Notes under the pieces: generated by a model
The model's input: the letters and a program-made list of their open reading frames with translations, nothing else
Databases searched by the model: none
What the model was told of the DNA's origin: nothing
Position numbers and translations under genes: made by a program
Shown here: in pieces, positions 26,265-36,457 of the stretch
Layout of the letters: each line of letters starts with the position of its first letter
Position numbering within the stretch: the first letter of the stretch is position 1
Source: Nocardiopsis sp. YSL2
Lineage (GTDB): Bacteria; Actinomycetota; Actinomycetes; Streptosporangiales; Streptosporangiaceae
Assembly: GCF_030555055.1 (NCBI RefSeq)
Contig: NZ_JAMOAO010000001.1
Location: 3,534,001 to 3,598,000 of the forward strand
Direction of reading: 5' to 3'
Length of the DNA stretch: 64,000 bases

Positions 26265-28586
26265 CTAGCCGACGTCGACGCCCCTCGGGGGGTCGAAGGC
26301 GCGCACCGGCGGGACCGGGCCGGTGCACGGCTCCACGCGGACCCGCGTCAACTGGCCCGTGCACGCCTGGCTCAGGGACGACGTGCCCGTGTCCTCGGTC
26401 AGCGCGTTCGGGTTGCCGTGCGCGCAGGTCACTCCCGGCGCGGTCGGGTCGTACCAGGCGCCCGTCGACAGCTGCACCACGCCCGGCCGCACGGACTCGC
26501 TCAGCACCAGGCCCGCCAGGCACGATCCGCGCGGGCCGACCACCCGTACCACCGTGCCGTCGGCCAGGCCCCCGGCCCGGGCGTCCGCCGGGTGCATCCG
26601 CAGCGGCGCCCGCCCCTGGACCTTCTGCGACATGCTGTGCGCCCCCATGTCCTGCTGGCTGTGCAGCCGTCCGCTCGGCTGGTTCGCGACCAGCGTGAAC
26701 GGCCGCTCGCCGTCGCCACCGCCCCCACCGGTCACCGTCGGACCGGGCAGCCACACCGGGTGCCCCGGGCAGTCCCCGTACCCGAAGGAGCGAATAGTCT
26801 CCGAGAACAGCTCGATCCGCCCGCTCGGGGTGCGCAGCGCGCTGCCCTCGGGGTCGGCCCGGAACTCGCCCAGGAACGCCTCGTCCTCGACCCGGCCCGG
26901 GATCTCCACCCGGCCCAGCGACCAGAACTCGTCGAAGGCGGGCACTTCCAGCCCCCGCCGCGCGACCAGCGACCGCCAGCGCTCGTAGACCACACGCATC
27001 CACTGGGCGCTGGTGCGGCCCTCGGTGAACTCCTCGCGCAGCCCCAGCCGCTCGGCCAGGTCGGCGTAGGTGTCGTACTCGTCCCGCGCCTGCCCGTGCG
27101 GCGGTACCGCGCGCGGCATCGCCCGCACGGTCAGGTCGCCCTGGCTCGCGGTGAGGTCGTCGCGCTCCAGCACGGTCGTGGCCGGGATGACGATGTCGGC
27201 GTGGCGCGCCGTCGCGGTCCAGTGCGTCTCGTGCACCACCACCGTGTCCGGCCGCCCGAACGCCTCGGTCAGCCGCGCCAGGTCCTGATGGTGGTGGAAG
27301 GGGTTGCCGCCCGCCCAGTACACGAGGCGCGCGTGCGGGTAGCGGCGCTCCTCGCCGTCGAATTCGTAGCGCTCGCCCGGGTGCAGCAGCATGTCCGCGA
27401 TCCGCGCCACCGGGATGAACGAGTCAACCGGGTTGTTGCCCTGCGGCATGCGCGGCAGCCCCAGCGGGGTCGCCCCGCCGCCGTAGTTGCCCATGGACCC
27501 GTACCCCGACGCGAAACCGCCGCCCGGCAGACCCACCTGCCCCAGGCAGCACGCCAGTGCCAGCCCGGCCCACAGCGGCTGCTCGCCGTAGCGGGCCCGC
27601 TGGACCGACCAGCCCACGTTCACCAGCGTGCGCCGACCGGCCATCCGCCGGGCCAGCGCCCGGAGGTCACCGGCCGGGACGCCGCTCACGGACTCGGCCC
27701 ACTCCGGGTCGCGCGCCGGCCCCGACCCGTCCTCGCCCAGCACGTAGGAGCGCACGGTCGCCGCGCCCACCGTGTACCGGTCCAGGAAATCGGTGTCGGC
27801 CAGCCCCTCGGTGAACAGCACGTGCATCAGGGCCAGCATCACCGCGGTGTCCGTCCCCGGCTCGATGGACACCCAGTCGGCCTTGACGTTGTCGGGTGTG
27901 TCGTCGCGCAGCGGGGACACGGACACGAACTCCACCCCGGACTCCGCGGCCTCGCGCATGGCCGGGCCCGCGGTCTGCACGGCCCGCCCACCGGAGGAGG
28001 TCCACGTGTTCGACACCCGCAGGCCGCCGAAGGTCACCAACAGATCGGTGTGCTCGCGGATCGCCGTCCACGCCGGAGCCCGGTGCAGCAGCCGGTTGGC
28101 CGCCGGGGTCCCCAGGATCCGCGGCATCAGCACCTCCACCGCGCCGTGGCTGTAGGTCGTCCGGGACCGCGTGTAGCCGCCGATGGTGTTGAGGAACCGG
28201 TGCAGCTGGCTCTGCGCGTGGTGGATCCGGCCCGCGCTGCCCCAGCCGTAGGAGCCGCCGTAGATCGCCGCGTTGCCGTGCCGCGAGCGCACCCGGTCCA
28301 ACTCACGGGCGAGCAGGTCCAGCACGGTGTCCCACCCGACCTCGACGTACTCGTCCTCCGGGTCGCCCCGGCGCGGATCCGGGCCGGGACCGTGCTCCAG
28401 CCAGCGGCGCCGCACCGCCGGGCGCGCCACGCGCGAGGGGTCGTGCTGGGCGTCCGGCGTGTTGGCGATGATGGGGGAGGGCGCGGGGTCGTCGGGGTCG
28501 GGGAGCGCACCCACCACGCGCCCGTCCTCCACGACCACCTGGTAACCGCCCCAGTGGGCGCTGGTCGGATACACCGCGCGCGACAT
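26265..28586 (-). CDS. molybdopterin-dependent oxidoreductase, BisC/DMSO reductase family
   Basis: About 773 residues. It belongs to the DMSO/TMAO/biotin-sulfoxide reductase branch: no N-terminal Fe-S cysteine motif, a start resembling BisC (SAHWGGYQVVVEDGRVVG), and YSHGAVEVLMPR, where the Ser is the likely Mo ligand. C-terminal cofactor-binding segments include NQPSGRLHSQQDMGAHS and GAWYDPTAPGVTCAHGNPN. No signal peptide, so probably cytosolic, reducing an S- or N-oxide such as methionine or biotin sulfoxide. The ATG at 28586 follows GGGAGA. Apparently a single-gene unit. Confidence 0.9.
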   Translation of the reverse strand: MSRAVYPTSAHWGGYQVVVEDGRVVGALPDPDDPAPSPIIANTPDAQHDPSRVARPAVRRRWLEHGPGPDPRRGDPEDEYVEVGWDTVLDLLARELDRVRSRHGNAAIYGGSYGWGSAGRIHHAQSQLHRFLNTIGGYTRSRTTYSHGAVEVLMPRILGTPAANRLLHRAPAWTAIREHTDLLVTFGGLRVSNTWTSSGGRAVQTAGPAMREAAESGVEFVSVSPLRDDTPDNVKADWVSIEPGTDTAVMLALMHVLFTEGLADTDFLDRYTVGAATVRSYVLGEDGSGPARDPEWAESVSGVPAGDLRALARRMAGRRTLVNVGWSVQRARYGEQPLWAGLALACCLGQVGLPGGGFASGYGSMGNYGGGATPLGLPRMPQGNNPVDSFIPVARIADMLLHPGERYEFDGEERRYPHARLVYWAGGNPFHHHQDLARLTEAFGRPDTVVVHETHWTATARHADIVIPATTVLERDDLTASQGDLTVRAMPRAVPPHGQARDEYDTYADLAERLGLREEFTEGRTSAQWMRVVYERWRSLVARRGLEVPAFDEFWSLGRVEIPGRVEDEAFLGEFRADPEGSALRTPSGRIELFSETIRSFGYGDCPGHPVWLPGPTVTGGGGGDGERPFTLVANQPSGRLHSQQDMGAHSMSQKVQGRAPLRMHPADARAGGLADGTVVRVVGPRGSCLAGLVLSESVRPGVVQLSTGAWYDPTAPGVTCAHGNPNALTEDTGTSSLSQACTGQLTRVRVEPCTGPVPPVRAFDPPRGVDVG

Positions 28587-28723
28587 GCCGTTCTCCCGTC
28601 TCCCCGTTTCCCCACGCGGAAGCGCCCAGGCGCTCCCCTCCGGGCCCGGACCACACTCTACGCACCAGACGGTGCCAAAATGGGGCACGCGATCGGCAGT
28701 CGAGCGGAACGGGCGGTAGGACG

Positions 28724-29683
28724 ATGGGCGAACTCAGGTCACGGCGGTCGGTGCTGGCGGTGCCGGCGTCCAACCCCCGGTTCGTCGAGAAGGCCCGCGG
28801 CCTGGACACCGACGCCTTCTTCCTCGACCTGGAGGACGCCTGCGCACCGCTGGAGAAGGCCGACGCCCGCGAGACCGTCGTGCGGGCGCTGCGCGAGGGC
28901 GGCTGGGACGGCCGCGTGCGCACCGTCCGCGTCAACGACGTCACCACCGAGTGGGCCTACCGCGACGTCATCACGGTCGTGGAGGGCGCCGGGGCCGAAC
29001 TCGACGCCCTCGTGCTCCCCAAGGTGACCTCCGCGCGCGACGTCCACTGGCTGGACGCCCTGCTCACGCAGATCGAGCGCGCCACGGGGCTGGAGGTGGG
29101 CCGCATCGGCATCGAGGCGCAGATCGAGGACGCCCGCGGCCTGACCGAGGTCGACGCGATCGCCGCCGCCTCGCCCCGGCTGGAGTCGCTGGTCTACGGG
29201 CCCGCCGACTTCATGGCCTCGCTGAACATGAAGAGCCTGGTCGTGGGCGAGCAGCCGCCCGGCTACGACACGGGGGACGCCTACCACTACGTCCTGATGC
29301 GCATCCTCACCGCCGCCAGGGCCCACGGGCTCCAGGCGATCGACGGTCCCTACCTGCAGATCCGCGACGTCGACGCCTTCCGCCGCTCCGCCGCCCGCAC
29401 CGCCGCCCTGGGCTTCGACGGCAAGTGGGTCCTGCACCCGCTCCAGGTCGAGGCCGCCAACGAGGTGTTCGCGCCCTCCCAGGAGGACTACGACAAGGCC
29501 GAGCTGATCCTCGACGCCTACGCGCACGCCACGACCGTCGACCGCCGCGGCGCCGTCATGCTCGGTTCGGAGATGCTGGACGAGGCCTCGCGCAAGATGG
29601 CGCTGGTCGTGGCGGGCAAGGGCCGCGCGGCCGGACTGAAGCGCACCAGTGAGTTCGACCCGGACCACGGCGCCGGAGCCTGA
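28724..29683 (+). CDS. HpcH/HpaI aldolase / citrate lyase beta-like protein
   Basis: A 319-residue TIM-barrel CitE/Mcl-type lyase that would cleave or form a C-C bond in a 2-hydroxyacyl-CoA such as malyl-CoA. Typical segments are RSVLAVPASNPRFVEKARGL, DAFFLDLEDACAP, IEAQIEDARGL (metal-binding Glu/Asp) and DGKWVLHPLQVEAANEVFAP. The exact CoA ester is not decidable. The start is ATG 28724 with TAGGA upstream. It is divergent from the molybdoenzyme gene. Confidence 0.87.
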   Translation: MGELRSRRSVLAVPASNPRFVEKARGLDTDAFFLDLEDACAPLEKADARETVVRALREGGWDGRVRTVRVNDVTTEWAYRDVITVVEGAGAELDALVLPKVTSARDVHWLDALLTQIERATGLEVGRIGIEAQIEDARGLTEVDAIAAASPRLESLVYGPADFMASLNMKSLVVGEQPPGYDTGDAYHYVLMRILTAARAHGLQAIDGPYLQIRDVDAFRRSAARTAALGFDGKWVLHPLQVEAANEVFAPSQEDYDKAELILDAYAHATTVDRRGAVMLGSEMLDEASRKMALVVAGKGRAAGLKRTSEFDPDHGAGA

Positions 29684-29731
29684 CCCGCTGCCGGACGCCC
29701 GACCCCCGCCCGGGGCTGCGACGACACGGCC

Positions 29732-29760
29732 ACCGGGCTCTTACCGGGCTCTCACCCCGG
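29732..29760 (+). promoter_or_regulatory. 11-bp direct repeats upstream of the mprA-like gene
   Basis: ACCGGGCTCTT is followed immediately by ACCGGGCTCTC and then ACCCCGG. Tandem repeats with one-helical-turn spacing are the usual target layout of OmpR/PhoB-type regulators. They lie 18 bp before the response regulator start, suggesting autoregulation. Confidence 0.5.
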
Positions 29761-29777
29761 TGATGCAGCATGTGGGC

Positions 29778-30476
29778 ATGGAAGCCACCTCCACCTCCAC
29801 GGTGTTGATCGCCGACGACGACCGGGCGATCCGGGAGTCACTGGAACGCGCCCTCCAACTGGAGGGCTACACCGTGCGCACGGCCGCCGACGGTGTCCAG
29901 GCCCTGGCCGCCGTGCACGCCGACCCCGTCGACCTGCTGATCCTCGACGTGATGATGCCCGGCGTCGACGGCCTGGGCGTGGCCCGCGTCCTGCGCGCGG
30001 AGAACGACCGCACCCCCATCCTCATGCTCACCGCCCGTGTGGAGACCCCCGACCGGGTGGCCGGACTCGACGCCGGTGCCGACGACTACCTCGCCAAACC
30101 CTTCGAGCTGGAGGAACTCCTGGCCCGGCTGCGCGCACTCCTGCGCCGGTCCGCCCACGTGACGGAGGAGGGCGTCGAGGAGGGCCCGCTGCGGGTCGGC
30201 GAACTGCGCCTGGACCCGGCGGCCCGCCGGGTGTGGCGCGGCCAACGGGAGATCGACCTGTCCAAGACCGAGTTCGACCTCCTGGAACTGCTGGTGCGCA
30301 ACCACGGCATCGTCCTGGACCACGCCACCATCTACGACCGCATCTGGGGCTACGACTTCGGTCCCGAGTCCAAGAACCTCGCCGTCTACATCAGCTACCT
30401 GCGCCGCAAGCTCGAGGACGGCGGGCCACCGCTGATCCAGACCGTGCGCGGTGTCGGGTACACACTCCGGGGATGA
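29778..30476 (+). CDS. mprA: OmpR-family response regulator, MprA-like
   Basis: A 232-residue regulator: receiver domain with phospho-acceptor Asp57 ([10 protein letters not shown]), Thr85 and Lys107 ([10 protein letters not shown]), then a winged-helix DNA-binding domain ([31 protein letters not shown] end and [11 protein letters not shown]). Similarity to mycobacterial MprA and the adjacent kinase suggest envelope-stress control. ATG 29778 is the most MprA-like start. The next gene starts about 10 bp after its stop. Confidence 0.88.
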   Translation: MEATSTSTVLIADDDRAIRESLERALQLEGYTVRTAADGVQALAAVHADPVDLLILDVMMPGVDGLGVARVLRAENDRTPILMLTARVETPDRVAGLDAGADDYLAKPFELEELLARLRALLRRSAHVTEEGVEEGPLRVGELRLDPAARRVWRGQREIDLSKTEFDLLELLVRNHGIVLDHATIYDRIWGYDFGPESKNLAVYISYLRRKLEDGGPPLIQTVRGVGYTLRG

Positions 30477-30486
30477 GTTGACCACC

Positions 30487-32019
30487 GTGCGCGACTCCGC
30501 CGCAGACTCCGTGCCGCACCGGTTCCGTTCGCTGTTCACACCCAGCGGCTGGCGCCTGGGCACGCGCTTCGCGGTGCTCTTCGCCGTCGTCGTGGGCGTC
30601 ACCGTCGCCCTCGTCGGGACCCTCGCCTACTCGACCGCCGCCACGCTCATCCGGAGCGACGCCAGGGACGAGTTCGAGCGCAGCGTCTCCTCGCTCTCCG
30701 AGGAGCTGGTCAGCCTGCACGACGACGAATCGGGCACCTCCGCGGGCAGCGTGATGTTCCTGGCGGGCAAGCACGTCCAGGTCCAGTTCATGCGGCCCGA
30801 CGGCGCCCGCACGCAGCCCATCGCCGACCCCGGCGGGGCCGTGGACCTGGAACCCGACGCCCGGGATCTCGAGGTCGCCGCCTACGACGAGCCCGGAGTG
30901 GTGGAGGCGCGGGAGAAGGAGGTCGGGGGGCAGACCTACCGGGTGGCCACGGTGTCGGTGGGCGACGGCGTGGGCGCCTTCCTGGTCGTGCAGCGCCTGT
31001 CTCCCACGGAGAGCACCATCGACCGCCTGGCCACCCAGATCCTGTGGGTGGGGCTGTTCGTCGCCATCGCCGCGGCGTCGGCCGGATGGCTGGTCGGCCA
31101 CCGCGTCACCGGACGCCTGGCCCGGCTCACCGACGCCGCCGAGTACGTCAGCTCCACCGGTCGCCTGGATCCCGCCACCGTCGATCGCAACGGCGAGCAC
31201 GGCTCCCGGGACCCGCTCGGGACCGAGGAGGTCGGCCGGGACGAGGTCGGGCGGCTCGGTACGGCCTTCACCGCCATGCTCGCGCGGTTGACCCAGTCCC
31301 AGGACGAGCAGCGCCGCCTCGTCCAGGACGCCGCGCACGAACTGCGCACCCCGCTCACCAGCCTGTACACGAACGTGCAGGTGCTGGGACGGGTGGACCG
31401 CCTCACCCCGGAGGCACGCGAACGCCTCATCGACGACCTGCGGGGCGAGGCGCGCGAGCTCACCGCGCTGGTGAACGAGCTCGTCGGCCTGGCCACGGGC
31501 GACCACGAGACCGAGACCCCGACCACGGTCCGCCTGCGCGACGTCGCGGAGTCGGTCGCCGCCCGGGTCCGGCGCCGAACCGGGCGCGAGATCGTCGTGG
31601 ACGCCGACGACAGCACGGTGTGGGGCCGCCCCAAGGCCCTGGAGCGGGCCGTGGTCAACCCGGTGGAGAACTCGGCGAAGTTCGACTCCGAGGGCACCGA
31701 GCCCATCGAGATCCGGATCCGCTCCGGGGCCGTGGAGGTCAGCGACCGCGGGCCCGGGATCGATCCCGCCGAGCTCGGCCACGTCTTCGACCGCTTCTAC
31801 CGGGCCACCGTCGCCCGCGGTCTGCCGGGCTCGGGGCTCGGCCTGTCGATGGTCCGCGACATCGCCCAGGCACACGGCGGACGGGTCTTCGCCCACAACA
31901 GGGTCGGGGGCGGAGTCGTCATCGGGTTCGAGCTCCCGCTGGCTCCGCCCCCCGGTGCCCCGCCGGCCGGCACTCCGGCGCCCGGCGCCCCGACGCCGCC
32001 CGGGGGCGCGGACGGGTAG
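30487..32019 (+). CDS. mprB: sensor histidine kinase, MprB-like
   Basis: About 510 residues: first membrane helix near 25-48, an extracytoplasmic sensor of about 130 residues, second helix near 182-202, HAMP, then a kinase core. The H-box is [13 protein letters not shown], near residue 283. The N-box reads NPVENSAKF where NxxxNAxKF is usual, so Asn is kept but the context is altered; G1/G2 boxes are DRGPGIDP and [10 protein letters not shown] Pro/Gly-rich tail ends the protein. The start is GTG 30487, or GTG 30451 overlapping mprA. Partner of the upstream regulator. Confidence 0.87.
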   Translation: MRDSAADSVPHRFRSLFTPSGWRLGTRFAVLFAVVVGVTVALVGTLAYSTAATLIRSDARDEFERSVSSLSEELVSLHDDESGTSAGSVMFLAGKHVQVQFMRPDGARTQPIADPGGAVDLEPDARDLEVAAYDEPGVVEAREKEVGGQTYRVATVSVGDGVGAFLVVQRLSPTESTIDRLATQILWVGLFVAIAAASAGWLVGHRVTGRLARLTDAAEYVSSTGRLDPATVDRNGEHGSRDPLGTEEVGRDEVGRLGTAFTAMLARLTQSQDEQRRLVQDAAHELRTPLTSLYTNVQVLGRVDRLTPEARERLIDDLRGEARELTALVNELVGLATGDHETETPTTVRLRDVAESVAARVRRRTGREIVVDADDSTVWGRPKALERAVVNPVENSAKFDSEGTEPIEIRIRSGAVEVSDRGPGIDPAELGHVFDRFYRATVARGLPGSGLGLSMVRDIAQAHGGRVFAHNRVGGGVVIGFELPLAPPPGAPPAGTPAPGAPTPPGGADG

Positions 32020-32075
32020 GTGCGGCCGGACCCGGATCCCATCCCTGGAGCCGGTCACGTCCCGGACCGGGGACG

Positions 32076-32768
32076 TCAGCCCGCTCCGAGGAGCGTGGCC
32101 AGGTGGTCCAAGCTCGCCGCTGTGAGGTCGAAGGCGTCGGCGGCCCGGGGCGGATCGCCGACGGGGCGCTCGACATAGGCGGTCCGCATGCCCACGGCCT
32201 GCGCGCCCCGCAGGTCCCAGGCGTGGGTCGCGACCATGAGCAGGCGGTCCGGTGCGCGGCCAGTGGCGGCGATCGCCAGCCGGTAGACCTCGGGGTCGGG
32301 CTTGTAGCCGCGCACGTCCTCGGCCGAGCACACCAGGTGCCAGCGCAGGCCGGCGTGCGCGTTGACCCGGGTCAGCGCCGCGCGGCTGGCGTTCGACAGG
32401 CCGACCACCGGCAGGAGCGAGGCCAGCCGGGCCAGGGCCGGGACCGAGTCCGGCCACGGGTCCAGCCGCTGCCCGGCGCCCGCCAGGGACCGGACGGCGT
32501 CCTCGTCGTCGACACCGGCCTCGGCCGCCACACGGGCGGCCGCCTCCAGGTCGACCAGTGTGCTGTCGGCGTAGGGCCGGCGGCCCCCGTTGATCTCCCG
32601 CTGCTGCTCCTCGACGTGCCCGTACCACGTTCGGACGAGCGCCTCCGTCCCGTCGTCGTCGAGGTCCGGGAGCAGCGAGCGGATGCCGCGCCGGATCCCG
32701 CCCGGCTCGTCGACCATGGTTCCGAGGATGTCGAAGACGATCACGTCGAAGTCGGGGTGTGCGTTCAC
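32076..32768 (-). CDS. HAD-superfamily type II haloacid dehalogenase-like hydrolase
   Basis: 230 residues. Nucleophile Asp13 lies in VFDILGTMVDEPG; motif II is VGLSNASR, motif III Lys is in RGYKPDPEVY, and the final motif is WDLRGAQAVGMRTAYVERP, the layout of L-2-haloacid dehalogenases. The natural substrate may not be a haloacid. The GTG at 32768 has AGGAG seven bases upstream. Transcribed alone, converging on mprB. Confidence 0.85.
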   Translation of the reverse strand: MNAHPDFDVIVFDILGTMVDEPGGIRRGIRSLLPDLDDDGTEALVRTWYGHVEEQQREINGGRRPYADSTLVDLEAAARVAAEAGVDDEDAVRSLAGAGQRLDPWPDSVPALARLASLLPVVGLSNASRAALTRVNAHAGLRWHLVCSAEDVRGYKPDPEVYRLAIAATGRAPDRLLMVATHAWDLRGAQAVGMRTAYVERPVGDPPRAADAFDLTAASLDHLATLLGAG

Positions 32769-32888
32769 GGGAGCACTCCTGGTGCCTCGGCCCGCGCCGC
32801 CCGGTCCGTCCGCGGACCCGGGAGCCCGGGTGGTGGGGAACCCGTGCCGGGCTCGACGCCGAGCCTAGGGTGTTCTCCCCCGAACGGC

Positions 32889-34202
32889 CTAGGCACGGCC
32901 GCGGCCCGCGCCCGACAGGGCTCCGACCGCCGCCTCCAGGTAGATGCGCTCGAACCGTTCCAGTGAGTCCTCCAGGCGGTGCCGCTCGGCCATCGCCCGG
33001 CTGTACGCGCCCATCCGGACGCGGCGGTCCTCGTCGGAGACCACCTCCGCCACGCGCGCGGCGATCTCCGCCGGCCGCCCCGGCGGGAACAGGTACCCGT
33101 TGCGGCCCTCCTCCACCAGGTGCGGAAGCGCCATCGCGTCCGCCGCCACGACCGGCAGCCCGCTCGCCATCGCCTCCAGGGTGGCGATGCTCTGCAGCTC
33201 GGCGACACCCGCGATGGCGAACACGTCCGCGCACCGGTAGACGTCCGGCAGGTCGGCGTGCGCGACGAAACCCAGGAAGACGACGCGCTCCGCCACGCCC
33301 TCCTCCCTGGCCAGCTCCTCCAGACGGCGGCGGTGGGACCCGTGCCCGGCGAGCACGAGCTGCGTGTCCGGGGTCAGGGCCACGGCACGGATCAGTTCGT
33401 CGGTGCGCTTCTCCTCGTCCAACCGCCCCACGAACACGAGAGTCCTGCGGTCGGGCACCCCCAGCCGGGCGCGCAGCCGACGCCGATCGGCCGCACTCCC
33501 CTCGAAGGGCCGGAAGCGGGCGAGGTCGATCCCGCAGGAGACGGGTTCGACGGCGCGGCCGAACCCCTGCTCGCGCAGCAGGCGCGCCGCCGCCGGGGTC
33601 GGGGTGGTCACGTGCTCCACACCGGAGAGGACCTCGCGCAGGTCCCACCAGGCCATGCGGGCGACGTGCGGGCGCAGCGGGGCCGGTACGCGCAGGTAGT
33701 CGAACAGGTTCTCCGGCATGAAGTGGTTCGTCGCCACCACCGGAACGCCCCGGCGGCGGGCGGCCGGAGCCAGGATCCGGCCGACCACGAAGTGGTTCTG
33801 GATGTGCACGGCGTCCGGCCGCAGGCGCTCCAGGAGGCGGTCCATGTGCCCGCGCACGCCCGGCGGCAGTGCCAGGCGCACGCTCTCGTGGGCCAGCGAG
33901 GGCATCGACCGGAGCCGGTGCTCGACGACACCGTCCCGCTCCACCACGCCCGGCGGCCCCTCCGCGGAGGGGCACACCACGTGCACGCGCACGCCGCGCT
34001 CGACCAGGCCCCGGGCCAGTCGAGCGGTGAAGTAGGCGGCGCCGTTGACGTCGGGCGGATAGGTGTCGGAGCCGATCAGTACCCGCGTGCCCCGGGGTCC
34101 GCCCGGGCCCGCGAGCCTCGGCCGCGGGGGCCGCGGGCCGGTGAGGGCGTCGGGGGGCGCACCGACGGGAGCGGCGGCGGGGGAGGCGAACGACGTGGAC
34201 AT
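32889..34202 (-). CDS. GT4-family glycosyltransferase
   Basis: About 437 residues, GT-B fold: the N-terminal acceptor domain has SDTYPPDVNGAAYFTARLAR after a Pro-rich start, and the C-terminal nucleotide-sugar domain has VFVGRLDEEKRTDELIRAV and SIATLEAMASGLPVVAADAM. It resembles actinobacterial mannosyltransferases of the PimB/MgtA group that act on phosphatidylinositol or glucuronyl lipids; the acceptor is not proven. ATG 34202 has AGGAG nine bases upstream; a longer start at 34268 lacks a site. Confidence 0.82.
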   Translation of the reverse strand: MSTSFASPAAAPVGAPPDALTGPRPPRPRLAGPGGPRGTRVLIGSDTYPPDVNGAAYFTARLARGLVERGVRVHVVCPSAEGPPGVVERDGVVEHRLRSMPSLAHESVRLALPPGVRGHMDRLLERLRPDAVHIQNHFVVGRILAPAARRRGVPVVATNHFMPENLFDYLRVPAPLRPHVARMAWWDLREVLSGVEHVTTPTPAAARLLREQGFGRAVEPVSCGIDLARFRPFEGSAADRRRLRARLGVPDRRTLVFVGRLDEEKRTDELIRAVALTPDTQLVLAGHGSHRRRLEELAREEGVAERVVFLGFVAHADLPDVYRCADVFAIAGVAELQSIATLEAMASGLPVVAADAMALPHLVEEGRNGYLFPPGRPAEIAARVAEVVSDEDRRVRMGAYSRAMAERHRLEDSLERFERIYLEAAVGALSGAGRGRA

Positions 34203-34511
34203 GGGTCGGATCTCCTGGGCGGCCGGTGCGGCGTCGGTCGCCGCGTACGCACGAGTGTGACCGACCACAGTTGACCGTCGCCGACCTCTCGGTAACGGCA
34301 GGGCGACCGGTCAGGGAGCACGCGGCCCGGGAGACGATACTCCTCGGGTCCGCGTGCGCACTCCGACACACCTGCGTGTTGTCGATCGGTGACCTGGCGC
34401 GGATCGTGCCTGGTCAGGCGTGGGCGGGCGGGACGAGCGCCGGGGCGGCGGTACGGAGCGCACGCGGCCCGGGTCCAGTCGCCCGGGGTGCCCTGGGGGC
34501 GGGCGTCCTCC
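34203..34511. other. intergenic region upstream of the GT4 gene
   Basis: Probably carries the promoter of the minus-strand glycosyltransferase gene. Weakly GC-biased small ORFs occur on both strands, but none has a ribosome site or a recognisable product. Nothing else is seen. Confidence 0.35.
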
Positions 34512-34556
34512 ACGCCAGGGGCGGCCCGGACCGGTGGTCCGAGCCGCCCCTGGCGT
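34512..34556 (-). terminator. strong hairpin terminator of the HtrA-like gene
   Basis: Fourteen-base outer stem (ACGCCAGGGGCGGC with its complement at 34543-34556), a one-base mismatch, then a six-base inner stem CGGACC/GGTCCG with a GGT loop. It lies 36 bp past the stop of the htrA-like gene on the minus strand. Confidence 0.75.
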
Positions 34557-34592
34557 GAGTGTGGAGAGGGCGTCCGCGGGCGGACGCGCGCG

Positions 34593-36227
34593 TCAGTCGC
34601 CCTCCGACTCCTCCCCCTGCTCGACGGAGGTCGAGCTCTGCTCGCCGAGCGTCACCGTGACGTCCTCGGGTGATCCGCTGCCGCCCTTGCGGACGCCGAG
34701 CGTGATCTCCTCGCCCGCCTGGTGGGAGCGGATCGAGGCGATGAGCTGGTCCGGGCTGCTGATCGCCTCGCCGTCGACCGCGACCACCACGTCGTCGGGC
34801 TCCAGCCCCGCCTGCTCGGCGGCACCGCCCTCGATGACGTCCACGATCGTCGCCCCGCCCCGCGGGTTGCCGGAGATGGTCGCCTCGATCGCGGGGTAGC
34901 TCGCGCTCCCGGTCTCGATCAGCTGCTCGGCGATGGGCCGGGCCTGGTTGATCGGGATGGAGAAGCCGAGGCCCACCGACCCGCTCTCCTCCGAGATCCC
35001 GGCGATCGCGGTGTTGATGCCGATCACCTCGCCGCTCATGTTGACGAGCGGACCGCCCGAGTTGCCGGGGTTGATGGCGGCGTCGGTCTGGATCGCGTTG
35101 ATCACGGTGGAGGTGAAGCCGTTGCCGCTCTCGGTCGCACCGGTGTTGACCGGCCGGTTGAGCGCGCTCACCACACCCGTGGTGACCGTACCCTGCAGCC
35201 CCAGCGGGGAGCCGATGGCGACGACGTCGCCCCCCACCCCGATCTGGTCGGAGTCGCCCAGCACGGCCGGGGTCAGGTCGGTGCGGCCCTCGGCCTGGAT
35301 CACCGCGATGTCGGAGACCGTGTCCGCGCCCAGGACCTCGGCCCGGGCGGTCGAGCCGTCGTTGAACAGGACCTGGAGTTCGCCGTTGCGGGCCGAGGCC
35401 ACCACGTGGGCGTTGGTGAGGATCTGGCCGTCGGAGGACAGGATCACGCCACTGCCGCTGCCGTCGGTGGTCTGGATGGACACCACGCTCGGCAGGACGG
35501 TGTCGGCGACCTCTCCGACCTCGCCCTCGGTGGGCGTGCTGCCCTGCTCGCCGTCGAGCGAGCTGCTGGGGGAGCCGAGCCCGCCACCGGGCAGCAGGTA
35601 GGCCGTGCCCAGGGCGGTGGCCGGTCCCACGATGAGGCTGGTGACCAGGGCGGTCGCGGCGGCGATGGCGATGATCTTGCCCGAGCCGCGCTTCGGGGCG
35701 GGCGGGGGCTGGGCGCCCGGGGGCATACCGCCGTAGTGCGGGTGCTCCGGGGGCGTCCCACCGGGGGGCGGGGGCTGCTGGCCGCCGTAGCCGCCCTGTC
35801 CGGGGTGCCCGGGGTACCCGCCCTGTCCGGGTTGGCCGGGGTGGCCGCCCTGTCCGGGGTGGCCGCCGTACCCGCCCGACGCGAAGGCCGCGGTCTGGGG
35901 TGCGCTCGAGTATCCGCCGCCGTGCGGCGGTACGGAGGAGCTGGGGTGGTGGGAGAACGGCTCGGATGCCTGGGCCTGGGCCTGGGCCTGGGCCGCACCC
36001 GCTCCCAGGCCGGGCCCCTCACCGGAGGTGTCCTGCGCGGCGTAGGTGTAGGCCGCGCCCTGGTACTTCTCGGGTCCGGTGGCCCAGTGCGGTCCGGAGG
36101 GCGGCGAGAAGCGCGGGGACCGGCTCTCGGAGGGGTCGTCCACCTGGTTCTCGGAGGAGGGCCCCTCGGGCGGGGTCGGCTCGCCGGGGGCGGGCGCGGT
36201 GTCTTCGTTCGGTTCGTTGGGGTTCAA
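34593..36227 (-). CDS. HtrA-like trypsin-family serine protease with PDZ domain
   Basis: 544 residues. A disordered N-terminal cytoplasmic part with GGYPGHPGQ repeats, one membrane helix (IIAIAAATALVTSLIVG, near residue 185), then an extracytoplasmic protease: His in LTNAHVV (about 272), Asp in VSDIAVIQ (about 305), Ser in NPGNSGGPLVN (about 389). A PDZ domain follows (about 450-535; GLEPDDVVVAVDGEAI). Quality-control or regulatory protease of the envelope. The start is TTG 36227 with GGAGG five bases upstream. Ends at a strong hairpin. Confidence 0.9.
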   Translation of the reverse strand: MNPNEPNEDTAPAPGEPTPPEGPSSENQVDDPSESRSPRFSPPSGPHWATGPEKYQGAAYTYAAQDTSGEGPGLGAGAAQAQAQAQASEPFSHHPSSSVPPHGGGYSSAPQTAAFASGGYGGHPGQGGHPGQPGQGGYPGHPGQGGYGGQQPPPPGGTPPEHPHYGGMPPGAQPPPAPKRGSGKIIAIAAATALVTSLIVGPATALGTAYLLPGGGLGSPSSSLDGEQGSTPTEGEVGEVADTVLPSVVSIQTTDGSGSGVILSSDGQILTNAHVVASARNGELQVLFNDGSTARAEVLGADTVSDIAVIQAEGRTDLTPAVLGDSDQIGVGGDVVAIGSPLGLQGTVTTGVVSALNRPVNTGATESGNGFTSTVINAIQTDAAINPGNSGGPLVNMSGEVIGINTAIAGISEESGSVGLGFSIPINQARPIAEQLIETGSASYPAIEATISGNPRGGATIVDVIEGGAAEQAGLEPDDVVVAVDGEAISSPDQLIASIRSHQAGEEITLGVRKGGSGSPEDVTVTLGEQSSTSVEQGEESEGD

Positions 36228-36457
36228 CTCATCCTCCGGCTGGCGGGACGATGCCTGCTGACACTCATCATCTTGAGCCGCATGGGTTAGAACAGGGTGA
36301 GAGCGCGATATACCAGGGTTTCGAGTCCGCTCCCACGTTGTGGGCCGGATGTGCGCGGTGCCGTCGCCCCCTGGCGGCGACCGCGAGTGACGAGCACACC
36401 ACGATGTCCGGAACGATACCGTGCCCGCGCAAAACGGACACCGGGGAAGGAACGACC

